From Vespula vulgaris (Eukaryota; Arthropoda; Insecta; Hymenoptera; Vespidae): 64,000 nt of DNA. Made by a program: the position numbers and the translations under genes. Where the stretch lies: assembly GCF_905475345.1 (NCBI RefSeq), contig NC_066586.1, positions 17,239,312-17,303,311 on the forward strand. Reading direction: 5' to 3'. The notes under the pieces are model-generated. The model was not told the origin of the DNA and made no database searches. It worked only from the letters and a program-made list of their open reading frames with translations. This document shows, piece by piece, positions 47,261 to 59,202 of this stretch; positions within the stretch are counted from its first letter, which is position 1, and every line of letters starts with the position of its first letter.

Positions 47261-48629
47261 AGTACAGTGAGTCATAGAAAGATTTTTCAAACTTTCTAAA
47301 ATTGATTAACTTTTTTCTTTATTCTTTTTTCTTCTTCTAGTTCTTCTTCTACTTTTACTTCTTCTTCTTCTTCTTCTTCTTTCTATTCTTTCTTTCTTTT
47401 TTTTTCTTTCCCTTTTTTTTTCCAATACGAATAAAAAGTGTTACTAAATATTCTATTTGGTATGTGTAAAGAATTATATATATATAAACTTTTTTATTGT
47501 AACAGGAAATAATATATGCCTTTTTTGATCATATTGTCTGGAACTTCTGAATAAAAACCGAGTTTATATATTTTTGTTGCATCGATGTAACGAGCAAACA
47601 TTTTTTTTCTTACTTTCTACACAGCAGGTATTCTACTTCATGTATACATATATATATATATATATTTTTTTTTTTCATTCGTAAGTGATAATAGTTTCAT
47701 AATTATTATCATTCATTATCGTTAATAAATGACTTAGCTAGTAAAATTATACGAATATTTCTGCGATCGACTGTATTTGAATACTTGCATACAATGTAGA
47801 TAAGTATGTACATTTATTACATGTACATTCTCACACATACATACACACATAGGTACATAGACAACAGACAGACAGATATACAGACTCGCGAGTTCGCGGG
47901 TCCGTAGAATTTTCACTTCGTTACGGGAGTGAAACTATTTTTTTGCCGTTCTTGCGATGAATCCGATGGATATGGACGTCGCGTGTTTAGACGACGGTAC
48001 GATACGTTCCGATAAATTCTAAGCCTTTCGAATTTATACTCGTGTCTCGTTCCCTCATTATTTTTCTTCTTTTATATACCTAAATGTAAAATCTCAGCGG
48101 AAGCAGAGAGGAAGAAAAATAAAAAAAATAATAAAATTGTCATGCTAGGTGGAAAACAAAATCACGTTAGTACCGAGAAGAGACATTAACGTAACGGTAA
48201 AATAATCTTTCTATTAATAATTCAAATCATACAGAATCGTCCATTGCCTTTTCGTTCCGGCAATTCAATTTCCTTTATCGTATTTGCCATTTATATTGAT
48301 AAATGCCAGGTGGTATATTGATCCAGTTAAGCGTGAATATCTATTCAGAGAAGTCACCTACAAATATTTATCAATAGCCGATCATACTCCTTCGAGTTGT
48401 TAAAAGCTTTTTACAAGATAATCGTAAAGTCTTCTTTTTCTCTTTTTTCTCTCTCTCGCTCTCTCTCGCTCTCTCTCACCATCTGTTTTTTTTTTAAAGA
48501 AGAAGGAAGAAACGGATGGGAGGTTGGTCTTCGTCGTTGCAAAATTATTTTCTATAAATCAAGGAAGCAAAGGATCTCGATATTGTAAATGATCGAGTTC
48601 ACGGTGCATAAATTCCGATCTTCTCGTTA

Positions 48630-48674
<45 letters not shown>

Positions 48675-49769
48675 TAAACCACTTTATTCCACGAGTGGAT
48701 TCCATAACAGATAAAGAAAGAGAGAGAGAGAGAGAGAGATCTCGTCGCTTATTATCGCAAGATTATGCAAACATATCCTTGGTGTTGAATGTAATGGCGC
48801 GATCGATACTGTTACGAGTAAAGATTTTTCACATAAATGGTAGAAAGACAAAAAGAAGAAAAAGACATTGAGTTTTATAGTATAGAAATATATACACATA
48901 CATATATATATTTTATATATATATATATATACTCATACATTATAACGTCGATAAATGAACGTTCACGATAAATGCTCTCGAAAGGTTGACCGGCATGGCG
49001 AGGTAATCAATTTCGTATCGTCGGAATAGCCTAACGATAAATCAAATGATGGATTAGCGTAGCGGCTAGATCGTTTTGCATCGATTACCAGGACGCAGAG
49101 TAACGGTGGTCGCGTGCTGTCGGCACTCTTCGGTACTTTGTATCTTCTTGGCTTGTCTGTCGCCTGTGGTAATATAGGGGATGTTCGGTATGATGGTGGA
49201 TTCTATAAGATGTCGGAATGATTGAAAGAAAAGGAGAAAATCAAAAAACGAAAAGAAGAAAAGAGAAAGAAGTAGAGGAAGAGGAAGAAGAAGAAGAAGA
49301 AGAAGAAGAAGAAAAAGAAGAAAAGAAGAAAAAAGAGATCGAAAATTTATCTGGTAAGTGGAAGAGACGTATACGATAAAAAAAAAAAAAGAAAGAAAGA
49401 AAGAAAGAAAAAGGAAAAGAAAAAAAAAGAAAGGAAAAGAAAATGAACGGCCCTCCTCTTCGAGAAATCATTCGAAAGGCCCTCCTCGCTTCGATGGCAG
49501 TGGGGCCGAAAAAGAAATGGTCGTCGTCTTTCGACGAGTCTCTCTCTCTCTCTCTCTTATACGTACATACTATCATACATATACATATATATATACATAT
49601 AAACACATAAATATCACACACACACATATATTTCTATATACATATATATATATATATATAGAAGAGTAAATGGAAGGAGGAGGATAGAAAATGAGGAAAA
49701 CAAAAAGAGAGAGGAGATAAGGAAAGAGAATATTAAAGAGAGGAGAGAGAAAAGAGAAAGAAAGAGAAC

Positions 49770-49812
<43 letters not shown>

Positions 49813-49860
49813 ATAGTAGTAGTAGTAGTAAGTAGTAATAGTAGTAGTAGTAAGGTGAAA
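47261..49860. other. intergenic with many STRs, no supported gene
   Basis: Includes (TTC)n at 47358-47381, (TA)n at 47647-47664 and 48632-48668, (GAA)n at 49270-49330, GAAA runs at 49381-49440, and (TA)n at 49640-49660. A Tc1-like start TACAGTGAGTCATAGAAAG lies near 47263, without a visible partner end. Confidence 0.5.
49770..49852. repeat. (TAG)n trinucleotide array
   Basis: About 83 bp of TAG with occasional TAA/AAG variants, directly before a CpG-rich block. Read in reverse it is (CTA)n, translated as poly-Leu, poly-Tyr or poly-Thr artefacts. Confidence 0.95.
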
Positions 49861-50061
49861 CACGAAAGAGAGCCGGATACGTTTCCTCGGCAGGGAGTCT
49901 GGCCAATCGCAGCACGGTGGGCGCCGCGGGTAGGAGGAGACAGTTCCGCGCCGACAGGCGACGTAATCACCCGCGGCCCTGTGTTTGCTGCTGCTCTCTG
50001 GCCCCTCGGGCCTCTCTTCTATCTCTCTCTCTCTCTCTCTCTCTTCTCTCTTTTCTCTCTT

Positions 50062-50109
<48 letters not shown>

Positions 50110-50250
50110 CCACTCCTTCGTCTTCCTTCGACGCTGATCGCCTACTACTACCCCCACCATTGAACTCTCGGCACAGGCCTCCGAGCTTCGGCAGCGACAC
50201 GAACGATCCCGACGGTCACCGGCCGGATCCGACAGGGTCGCGAACCTGAC
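49860..50250. promoter_or_regulatory. CpG-rich block with CCAAT, candidate promoter
   Basis: Unique GC-rich sequence at 49865-50015 contains GGCCAATCGCAG (CCAAT box) and GGGCGCCGCGGG. A long (TC)n at 50021-50106 follows, then another GC-rich stretch to 50250. The composition is unlike the surrounding desert. No coding exon supported, and direction unknown. Confidence 0.35.
50021..50106. repeat. (TC)n microsatellite
   Basis: About 86 bp of TC, with a few TTCTC and TTTTATC variants in the first half and an uninterrupted second half. Confidence 0.95.
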
Positions 50251-51819
50251 TCCTTTGCAGCTTGGGTCTCTCTCTTTCTCTCTATCTTTCTCTCTTTCTC
50301 TTTCTTTCTCTTTCCATCTTTCTTCCTCTTAGATACTTACTTACTCGTTCGGCAGCCACGCGACAAACGAGCCTGTCGGCTGCTTCTGCTCCCTACTTTG
50401 CTGTTATTCGTTAACCGGGTTGCATAGTATTCAGGGGTGTATCCGTACCTCGCTAACGTGTCTACCCTCAATTACGTATACCTTGGGCTTTTCGTTCAGT
50501 AAGAATCGAAGCTCTCACGAACGTTTTATTAATGTAAAAATGATCCATTTTAGATTAGTAGAATTTGTGTACTTTGATATTAACCTATTCGACCGACGTT
50601 TTCAATTCGAACGATATATATATATATATATATATGTATATGTGTGTGTGTGTGTGTATATTTCTTTTTGTTTTATTCAATGTTTATTTACATCTTTTGT
50701 TAATAAATCTGTCTTTCTTTCTTTTCTTACGATAATCGTCGATCGATCAATTCGGAGAACGGCATAGTGACCTTGTAAACGAGCTAAACAGAATAAAATA
50801 AATCGTATGATGGTTTAATAATACTAGCTATATATTCAAGGAACGTAACTGACGGACGTGAACGATTTAAGGTAGCACTCGCATGAAGACGTACATAAGT
50901 TCTTGTTTATGTCGCCTCAACTAGGCAGCCAGCTAGGCAGTCTATGTATGTATGTAGCTAGCCAACTGCGGTGGTGTGGCTTTCCCTTGTAGCATTACTA
51001 GTAGCTATAAACGTAACCAAAGCCGAGAGTATATCAGGAGGCATTTAGACCATGCGTCGAGAGGAAAGAAGAAGACCGGTCGAGTAGTGCTCGTCCCGTC
51101 GCTCTGTGTAAGAACTTGATAAGGTCTTTACATTTATCGTTTCATAGTTTTCTACTTCGTTTTGTACTATCTCGTGAGAAAGAAAGAGAGAGAGAGAGAC
51201 TAAAATCTACAGTTTATCCTCATAGAAGCGAATATAAATCTCAATGGAATGTTTAAGAGCTCTTTCAACTTACTTTCGTTGATAATTAAATGATAGCGTT
51301 GTATCATTAAACTTTAACATGTATACGTCCGTGTATCCATGTGCGTCTATATGTACGTATAATAATATCCGTAGAAACAGAAAGGTAGAAAAAATTGTCT
51401 ATCTACATATATGGACTTATACGATATCCCTTAATCCATTCGTTATCAACGAGTTCCAACGTTGATCCGAAAAATTGATCGCGATAGTAGAGAAAAATTT
51501 AACCATAGAATCTTCGACCTCGGTCGTCGATCACCATTGCAACCGTCTCAAATTGGAGGCGGAACATACCCGCGTGTACTCCGTCGGAGTGTGTAATTTC
51601 GTGTTATTTTCTCATTATATTCACACAGGGGCAGAACGTAGACGATGAGATTAGAGGAGGTAGGATGCTGTTGCTGATCCATTTAGCTGATGCTCGAAGC
51701 CAATGCGTAATCCGGTGCCGAAAGAAGAGATGAGTTAGGCGTTGATACGATAAAATACCGTGACAGTGTTCGATCAAATTGTAAAAGGATTTCACGCGTA
51801 TGCATGAACGAATGAAGAA

Positions 51820-51862
<43 letters not shown>

Positions 51863-52633
51863 CAGAGAGAGAGAGAGTCTATGCTCTTTAAGAATTTAAT
51901 CCGATGATTACAGGCTCTTGTCGAGAAGCATGAACTTTATTGTTGAAGCCTATCGATCTCTTAAGATGAGTATCGAAGAAGAAGAAGAAGAAGAGGAAGA
52001 AGAAGAAGGTTAAACCTTTCGACCTTTCTCATTTATAATATTTCAAGAGCTTCGTTCTCTCTTTTTACATAGTCATCGTCGATGCAAATGGTCGATGAAA
52101 AGAAAAAAAAAAAAGAAAAGGAAAGAGAAGAGAAGGGAAAGAAAAAAAACTGAGAAGAAGAACGAAAGAAAAAAATGAAAAAAAAAGAATGAAAAAAAAA
52201 AAAATAATATGTAGAGCTCTTACAAGAAACGTTCCTCTGAAAAGACATTACCTACCCTACCGTGTTCCGGTAGAACACATCGAAAGAGAAAGACGGTCTC
52301 TAGCACCTGCTTTCGTTTGCCGATGCATGCTCGTTGACCCCAACGATTACATCGTCCTTTAGTCCTTCGAGAATTGTTTTTCGAAACACGATTATGATCT
52401 TTTCTTTTTTTCTTTTCTCTTTCGTTCTGATCGATCACAAGCACCGTTTCAGGTGTGCCACTGAAAATCACAGGATATCCTTTTTTAAAATGCATCGTCA
52501 TCATCGGCATCGATGGACGTAAAAAAAAAAAAAACAAAAAAAAAACAAAGAAAAAATTAAAAATTGAAAAATTAAAAAGGGAAAAAGAAAAATAAAAAAA
52601 AGACGGTTCTCAAGCGTCTTTTCGAAATCTATG

Positions 52634-52669
<36 letters not shown>

Positions 52670-54128
52670 TTATATACACAACTATATATATGTATAACTC
52701 ATCTATTCCTCATTTTCATCGTAGGTAGTTACCGTTTTAACGAGCGAGAAAGATAATTGTAAAATCGCTAAGAGGAACATCGATCAAGCGGAATATATTT
52801 TATCGACTGAAGAGGTGCGTTATTCTCTCTTCTCGACGCGAAAATAAACGCTATACTTTGGTTATTCCGCAACGCACAAGAGCATCTTCTATTTTCTAGT
52901 TCTCGACTCTTGCGTCCTGTAACGCCCAGTGCCGCCGGCACGGCATTCGTTGCATCGATGTGCATTGCTGGCCAGCTCCGTTGTTGCATACTTAGATAAA
53001 GCAAAGAGCAGATAAAACTCGTTTTCTGGGAAAATTGACTGGGAAATAATCTATTTTGTTATGCATATATATATATATTATTTTCTCATATTATATATCT
53101 CAATTCAATTTTTATACGATAGAAAGTCCGATTCACTTCAATAGATACATTCTCAATTGTATAATAAAAATATTATCTATACCTAACATTTAACATTATA
53201 TATACATGTATAAATATAACGTTAGAAAGAAAATTGAAAGTTATCACATTTTTTCCCTTCTCTCCTACTGACTTGTTCTACTTTTTCTATCGAAATCTCA
53301 AAGAATCACGATTCTTCAAAAATTGCTTTAAAATGACTGCAAAGTGTTGCGGTCGGTAAAAAAATATGCCTAAAGAGTTGAGAGCTAAGAAAAGAGAAAG
53401 AAGAAAAAAGAGAAAAGAAAAAAGAAAAGAAGAAGAAGAAGAAGAAGAAGAAGAAGAAGAAGAACGATCACGAACATGTAATAATCGGTTAATAAAAATA
53501 GCCGAAAATACTATCCCTTTAAAGGGCTCATATTTTCAGTCTCTTTCAAAAGCATACAATGTGGATACGCTTTAAAAGAAAAAGAAATAAATAACGATGG
53601 AAATAAATAAAGAAAATAAAGAAAGATCGCGTGTTAGAAATTAGAAGAAGTTGGCGACGTGATCGTGACGAAAAGGGACGAGAAAAGGGCCACGCCCATT
53701 TACGTAGGATCGCTCGTTATAAGGCGTCAGGTGCCAGAGACCGTTGACGCGCGGCCGTTACTACTACTATATGCACTCTTGAGGAACCCTACACGACTAT
53801 AATAATGTATGCTACCAATAAGAAGAATATACTTGTATAAGAGGGAAAAGATAGGGTATGCGTGTCTTCTTCGAGGGTTACGACCAACGTCCTAGAGGCC
53901 ATGTGCTCTTACCTTCGCGAAGAAGGACGAAAGAGGGAGTTTTAACCGTTGCGTTTTCGGCAAACCCAGACGAACACCAGCTGATCGGGCTCACCCCCTA
54001 TATTAAGTAGCACAAGCGGAGCCATGTGCTTCCCGCGCTTTTTCTACGACCGATTCCCTTATTCTTATTCTTTTTCTTTTTCTTCGACTTCTTCGCCTGC
54101 TTTGTTTTTTCTCTCTCACTTTTTTAAA
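50251..54128. other. intergenic, no supported gene
   Basis: (AT)n(GT)n at 50613-50660, GA tracts at 51181-51200 and 51816-51878, (GAA)n at 51975-52009 and 53423-53463, an A-rich polypurine stretch at 52099-52205 and (TA)n at 52632-52665. Less AT-rich unique blocks lie at 52880-53000 and 53690-54050, the second with GCCACGCCCAT, a KLF/Sp1-like site. Confidence 0.5.
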
Positions 54129-54730
54129 CGCGCTCGGTTATTTCTTTAAATCATCAATGAGATATATTATCGTCAAATATACGTAATTAATTTCTTTGAA
54201 TTATACGTACTGAGCTGAGGTATAGGTATTTAATATTTTTTATAGTTTACGAATATATTTTGTTTTTATGTTTTTGTATTATATTTTTAATTGTATTTAT
54301 ATGGGTATATGTGTGTGTGTGTGTGTGTGTGTGTTATATTGGATAAGTAGATATTTATAATATTCGGATGTATGTTATACCAGATATATATTATAAATAT
54401 AATATATATAGAATTCTTTTTCTTTTTCTTTTCTTCTTTTTTTTGGATGCACTCTGTTATTTCCTAAAACCATCAATAAGATATGTTATCATAAAATATT
54501 CGTAATGAATTTCTTCAAATTATACGGACTAAAATGAGGGATAGGTATTTTAAATTCTTAATAGTATGCAAATGTATTCTATTTTGATATAAGCATATTA
54601 TATTTTTTAATTACACGCATATATATATATATACACACACACATAATATTTAGATATGCTAGATATCTATAATATCCATATACATTCCATATCAGATAAA
54701 TATTATAAATATAATATATATATAATATAT
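54129..54730 (+). repeat. two-copy local duplication (period about 320 bp)
   Basis: Copy 1 starts near 54129 and copy 2 near 54448. Shared order: GTTATTTC..AA.CATCAAT.AGATAT.TTATC, ATTTCTT..AATTATACG.ACT, GA.GT/GATAGGTATTT, then a GT or AC microsatellite at the same relative position, and ATCAGATA.ATATTATAAATATAATATATAT. The microsatellite itself was duplicated and then diverged (GT at 54309-54335, TA/CA in copy 2). Confidence 0.8.
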
Positions 54731-55239
54731 TATATTTACAATACATATTAAATAAAATATCTTCGATGAAGAACGACGTAAGACAATAAATTCTAATATC
54801 TATAATTTCTTGTTCATCCCTTCACGGTTCGTAAATGCCTATAATACAGGTAATTTGAAGATAATCGATAGGCTCGATCGAAAGGTTCGTGCTCGTACGA
54901 AATTTCCTTATCCGCATGTCGTTAGAATACATAATGAACTTTTAACGTGAAGTCACACGTTTAACGCGGTCCGACGGTTCAACGGTCGTGCTTATATAAA
55001 AAGGATATGTCTACGTATGCGAATAGGTAATACCGAGTCAGGCTACTTTACCCAAATAGTTATGCACCCCTTTTTAAAGCGATGCCGGTAAAACTCGCAT
55101 ACAGGCTGCAGCGAAAACATTCTAATGTCCGTATGTCTATGTTCGTTATTCGTTGCACTTGCTGAAACAGCTGTGGCACCTGTTTGCTGACTCTGCTGGC
55201 GTAAGGTGCAACGTTTCCCCTATACACGCCTCTAAAAAC

Positions 55240-55870
55240 CCCTCCATCATGTTCACCCTGTAATATCCGTCAGGATAGATCATTGGTCCTAGGTTAATGG
55301 CATCCGTGTCCTGTCTTTCTATATTTGCTGTCGACGTCAAGTTTTTTAGTTTGTTTTATCTTTTTTTTTTTTAATACTTGTCTTCACATATATGTATATA
55401 TTTTTTAATATATATGTGTAAGAAAGACGAGCACTCACTCGAATGTTCTTTTTTCTTGATATATTATAAACATATAAAAAATCGAACGAACAATATCATA
55501 TTTTATAACGCAGTATCGAAAGAAAAAGAAAAAAGAAAAAAGAAAAGAGAGAGAGAAAAGAAAATGAGTAGTAGAGTTAACGTACCCACGTCCATCACGT
55601 TTACCCCTGTAATATCCGTCAGGATGGATCATCGATCTTAAGTTAATGGCATCTATATCCTGTATTTCTAAATTCACTGTTGACGTCCTATCGATTTCTC
55701 CATTTTTCTCTATTTTTTTTTGTCTTTCCTTCATTTTTATCAAAACGTTATACTTAACGATTATTTTCTTTTCTTTTGTTTTTATTTTTTATATATTACT
55801 GAAGAAATCGAAGGATCTATGAACGATATTACATCTTATAACACAATATCGTACGATTAGAAAAGAACGT
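55240..55870 (+). repeat. two-copy local duplication (period about 349 bp)
   Basis: Core CTGTAATATCCGTCAGGAT is at about 55258 and about 55607. It is followed by GATCAT..TT/AAGTTAATGGCATC, TCCTGT.TTTCTA and TGACGTC. A second shared part, AAATCGAA..ATAT.TTATAACNCANTATCG, closes each unit. On the minus strand the core reads DAINL..MI.PDGYYR in both copies, but the frames diverge outside it. Confidence 0.8.
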
Positions 55871-57994
55871 TAACGTTAATCCTACTCATATTTAAGTGTT
55901 CTACACTACCGTTAAAAAGCCGTCTTCGTTGCACGTGCGAATATCTTTGGTACTATCCCGCAAGAGTTACGAGTTACTTATGCAACCTGGTAAAATATTG
56001 ACTGTGGATAGTAACGCACACGACAAGGCGTGGTACCGATATTTACGATATCGTACTAGCCTAGACGGTTAATATAATTCAACGCCGTTGAATTTTCGTA
56101 ATAAAGATCATGATGAATTACGATCCCATCGGTTATACCTATACCGAAGGCCTATACTGTCATTATTAACGATTATTTTTTTTCTTAACGAACTCTTGTT
56201 ACCTTAGACCACGTAACATGAAATTTCACGCGAAATACAATCCCATAAGAGATCCTTTCTTTTCTTTTCTTCTCTCTCTCTCTCTCTCTTTTCTCTTTTT
56301 TTTCTTTTTCTTTTCTCTCAGATAATAGAGATAACCATGTTTATTTATTGCCATTTAACGTAACGCGCTATCCATTGGGTATCAAGAAATGTGAATTCAT
56401 TTTAGTCGATTGTAAAAGGAATATTAGAAAAGCTTCGAGTTCCGATGTAATACGGTAACGCTTCGAAGATCATCGTATATATTAATCGAGTGAAAATTTT
56501 TCGTTTGGTCATATCCTGAAATTTATTACAAAATTTTCCCTTTATCGTTAGGGTTCCCATTTTTTCCCGTTTTTATTCGATCAACGCGATCACAAGTGAT
56601 TCGTTTCGATCCGATCGAAATCCATCTTGATTTATTCGAAACATATTCATATGTAAATAATAATATCAAATGTGTAGTACTTACAATGGCTATGTAGAAT
56701 ATCGTGTCACTACGTTGTCGCGAATGAGAAGCAACAAGTTTGCCCAAAGTTCAATTTTGTTGGAGGAAGAAGGGAGGGAACGAAGTTTTGTTCTGTGCAG
56801 GAAGCGTAGTTCCGCTTGGTTCCGCGTAACGGTGACGGTGTGAACTCTTTGGGCCACGATAGACGGATTCAGGAAAATATTTTCGGCTAAGATTTTGAAG
56901 ATGACGAACTTTTCAAACTCATAACGTTTAAATAATAAATTCATGTAGAGTTAGGAATTAATCGTCATCAAATAATTATTGTATATCTTCTATGGACGGA
57001 TTGTTACTGAAAATGAAAAAGAAGAAAAAAGAGAGAAGACTAATTATTGATACGATTGTTGTAACAATATAATATTTATAAGAAGTATCTAGTTAACGTG
57101 ATAACGAGCAAATATTTTACATTAATCCTGATCGATAAATTCATTTTTATTAGTTATAATGATGAAAAAATATATATATATATTTATAGTTTATGTAATT
57201 CTTTTAACTATTTTTAATAAAAATTTTTATGTTGATTCTTAATCGTCATCGTCATCATATATATATATATACATGTATGTATATATAGTTAGAAGTGTTA
57301 CAAGAGTTATTCTCCGAGCTTGATGATTTAAATTTAGATCCTCAAGATGGACTTAAAAGCATATGTATAGTCGTGAAAAATGATTCCAAGTACATACAGA
57401 CAGTTCGTAATTACAAATGTTCTTTAGATAACTCTTGGCCGCTAGGATTAGCGGAATAGTTAATCAAGTATTACGGGTAAAACGATAAGAGTTAATCACA
57501 AATCAAGTCAAGTCGACTTGCAAATCCAATCGTAGTCTTTCTCTTTTTGAAATAGATACGTGCTTCGTGGATCAAATAACGATGCTTCTATAGCATTATT
57601 ATCATTATTATCGTCATTATCATTGAACGGTTACACCTATCGATATTACTGAAGATTACCGATGAAATGAAAAGTCAAAAAAAAAAAAGAAAAAGAACAC
57701 ATAACTAAATAAATAAATAAACAAACAAACAAACAAATGAATGAACGAATAAATAAACAAACAGAACGATTACGATTACGAAGATAATTTTGTGCAATAC
57801 CGTTTCGTGAACAGAAGATCGAGGACAAGTTCGGTGGTAGGTACGAAGAAAATAAAAAAGAAGAGACTCGTCGGCCTGTGATATGATGATCGTCGTCGAC
57901 GGGGGCGTCGCACGTCGCGGAGTGTTCAGGAAAGGGAAAAAAGAGGGGCCGTTTTCATGGGGCCTCTGTTTTTTTCTCCCTTCCCTTACTCCTC
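55871..57994. other. intergenic, no supported gene
   Basis: AT-rich DNA with a CT tract near 56270-56290. A mixed-composition block at 56690-56940 is open on the minus strand and runs into a strong donor (ATT|GTAAGTAC at 56685/56684). An AAAT/AAAC tetranucleotide tract lies at 57705-57760. Confidence 0.45.
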
Positions 57995-58185
57995 TCCTGT
58001 CACTCTCTCTCTCTCTCTCTCTTTCTCTCTCACACTCTTCATCGAGACTCACTGATATCGCGAGAAATCCCAGTAGTGGGAGAGAAGTGAGAGAAAGAGA
58101 AAGAGAGAGAAAGAGAGAAGGAGGGAGGGAAGAAGAGGGGGAGAGAGAAAGAGAGAGAGAGATGGACGGATAGAAGGCCGATCTG

Positions 58186-58236
<51 letters not shown>

Positions 58237-58404
58237 AGTAGTAAGTAGCAAAGAGAGAGAGAGAGAGGAAGATAGAGCGGGCGCGCGAGCGCGCTCGCGA
58301 AAGAGAGACAGAGAGAGAAAGATAGATAGAGAGGGATAGAAAGAGACAGGTAGAGCCGCGTTTCGTCGTGGCACACGTTGGTATCGTGCTCGCGAGAAAC
58401 AGTA

Positions 58405-58479
<75 letters not shown>

Positions 58480-58500
58480 GAAAGGAAGAAGGACGGGCTT
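57995..58500. repeat. half-kilobase CT then GA microsatellite complex
   Basis: (CT)n at about 57999-58030 is followed by long GA/GAAA/GATA blocks from 58085 to 58490, with the longest pure run at about 58188-58232. A GC-only island at 58278-58299 interrupts it. The long Leu/Ser ORFs on the minus strand are products of this repeat, not genes. Confidence 0.95.
58284..58299. other. 16-bp perfect palindrome CGCGAGCGCGCTCGCG
   Basis: All eight base pairs match. It lies in the middle of a polypurine GA array, where such GC-rich sequence is unexpected. It could be a dimeric factor site or a recent substitution product. Confidence 0.6.
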
Positions 58501-59115
58501 CAGGAGTTTGAGAGAGGCTCGCAAAGAGAGAGAGGGAGGAAGTCGACGTCGAGTGGAGGGAGGTCGGCGAAGCGGAGGTGAAGCGCGACCGGCCCTCTCT
58601 ACTCCTGGGGCCCAGACTAGTCCAGTCCGGGACAGCACGCCTCCTGCTGCACGCTCCACGAGGTAGAACGACGAACGTAGTATTATAGATATACGAGGAC
58701 GTAGGACGCTCGTGTGCGCGGACCACATATTCGCGAGGCTAAAGAAAATTTTTTCGGGCAATCGTTCATTTTCGATTTGCCTTTACGGATAAAGGATAAA
58801 ATTCTGGTGTATCCGACGTGCATTCGATATATTATCGTTCGAATTTCGCGCGGGAATTTCAAATAGACTGATCGTTCCGTTCAACCCCAAAGCCTATATC
58901 CTATTCCTTTCATAAGAGTTCCGAGTATTATTTTATTCTTCTTCTTCTTCTTAATCTTTCTTCTTCTTCTTCTTCTTTTTCCTTTTTCTCTTATTCTGTT
59001 TCTTATTTTTATTCTTATTCTTAGTCTTCTTCTTATCTTTGGAAGGAAGGAGGTTACGAAATTTTCTCGACATTTTTCTATTCCAACTTATCTTCCGTTG
59101 TATATCAAGAGAAAT
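58501..59115. promoter_or_regulatory. CpG-rich block, candidate promoter of a rightward transcript
   Basis: Unique GC-rich DNA at 58540-58730 lies directly after the GA complex. GA arrays next to CpG-rich DNA are common at insect developmental promoters (GAGA-factor-type sites). From 58930 the sequence is pyrimidine-rich TTC. The start site is not resolvable. Confidence 0.3.
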
Positions 59116-59202
59116 AGAAAGAGAGAGAGAGAGAAAGAAAGAAAGAGAAAAAGACAGACAGAGACAGAGAAAAAGAAAGAGAGAGAGAGAGAGAGAGAGA
59201 TA
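59116..59202. repeat. (GA)n tract
   Basis: GA/GAAA/CAGA units over about 87 bp. Confidence 0.9.

Noticed and set aside
47263..47300. Tc1-like transposon end (TACAGTGAGTCATAGAAAG)
   Set aside because: No matching inverted end and no transposase remnant found nearby.
49573..49970. Poly-Leu/Tyr/Thr ORFs
   Set aside because: Translation of the (TAG)n array on the minus strand.
57705..58761. Very long minus-strand ORFs (223-240 codons)
   Set aside because: They are Leu/Ser/Tyr repeats translated from the GA/CT microsatellite and are open in more than one frame for that reason.
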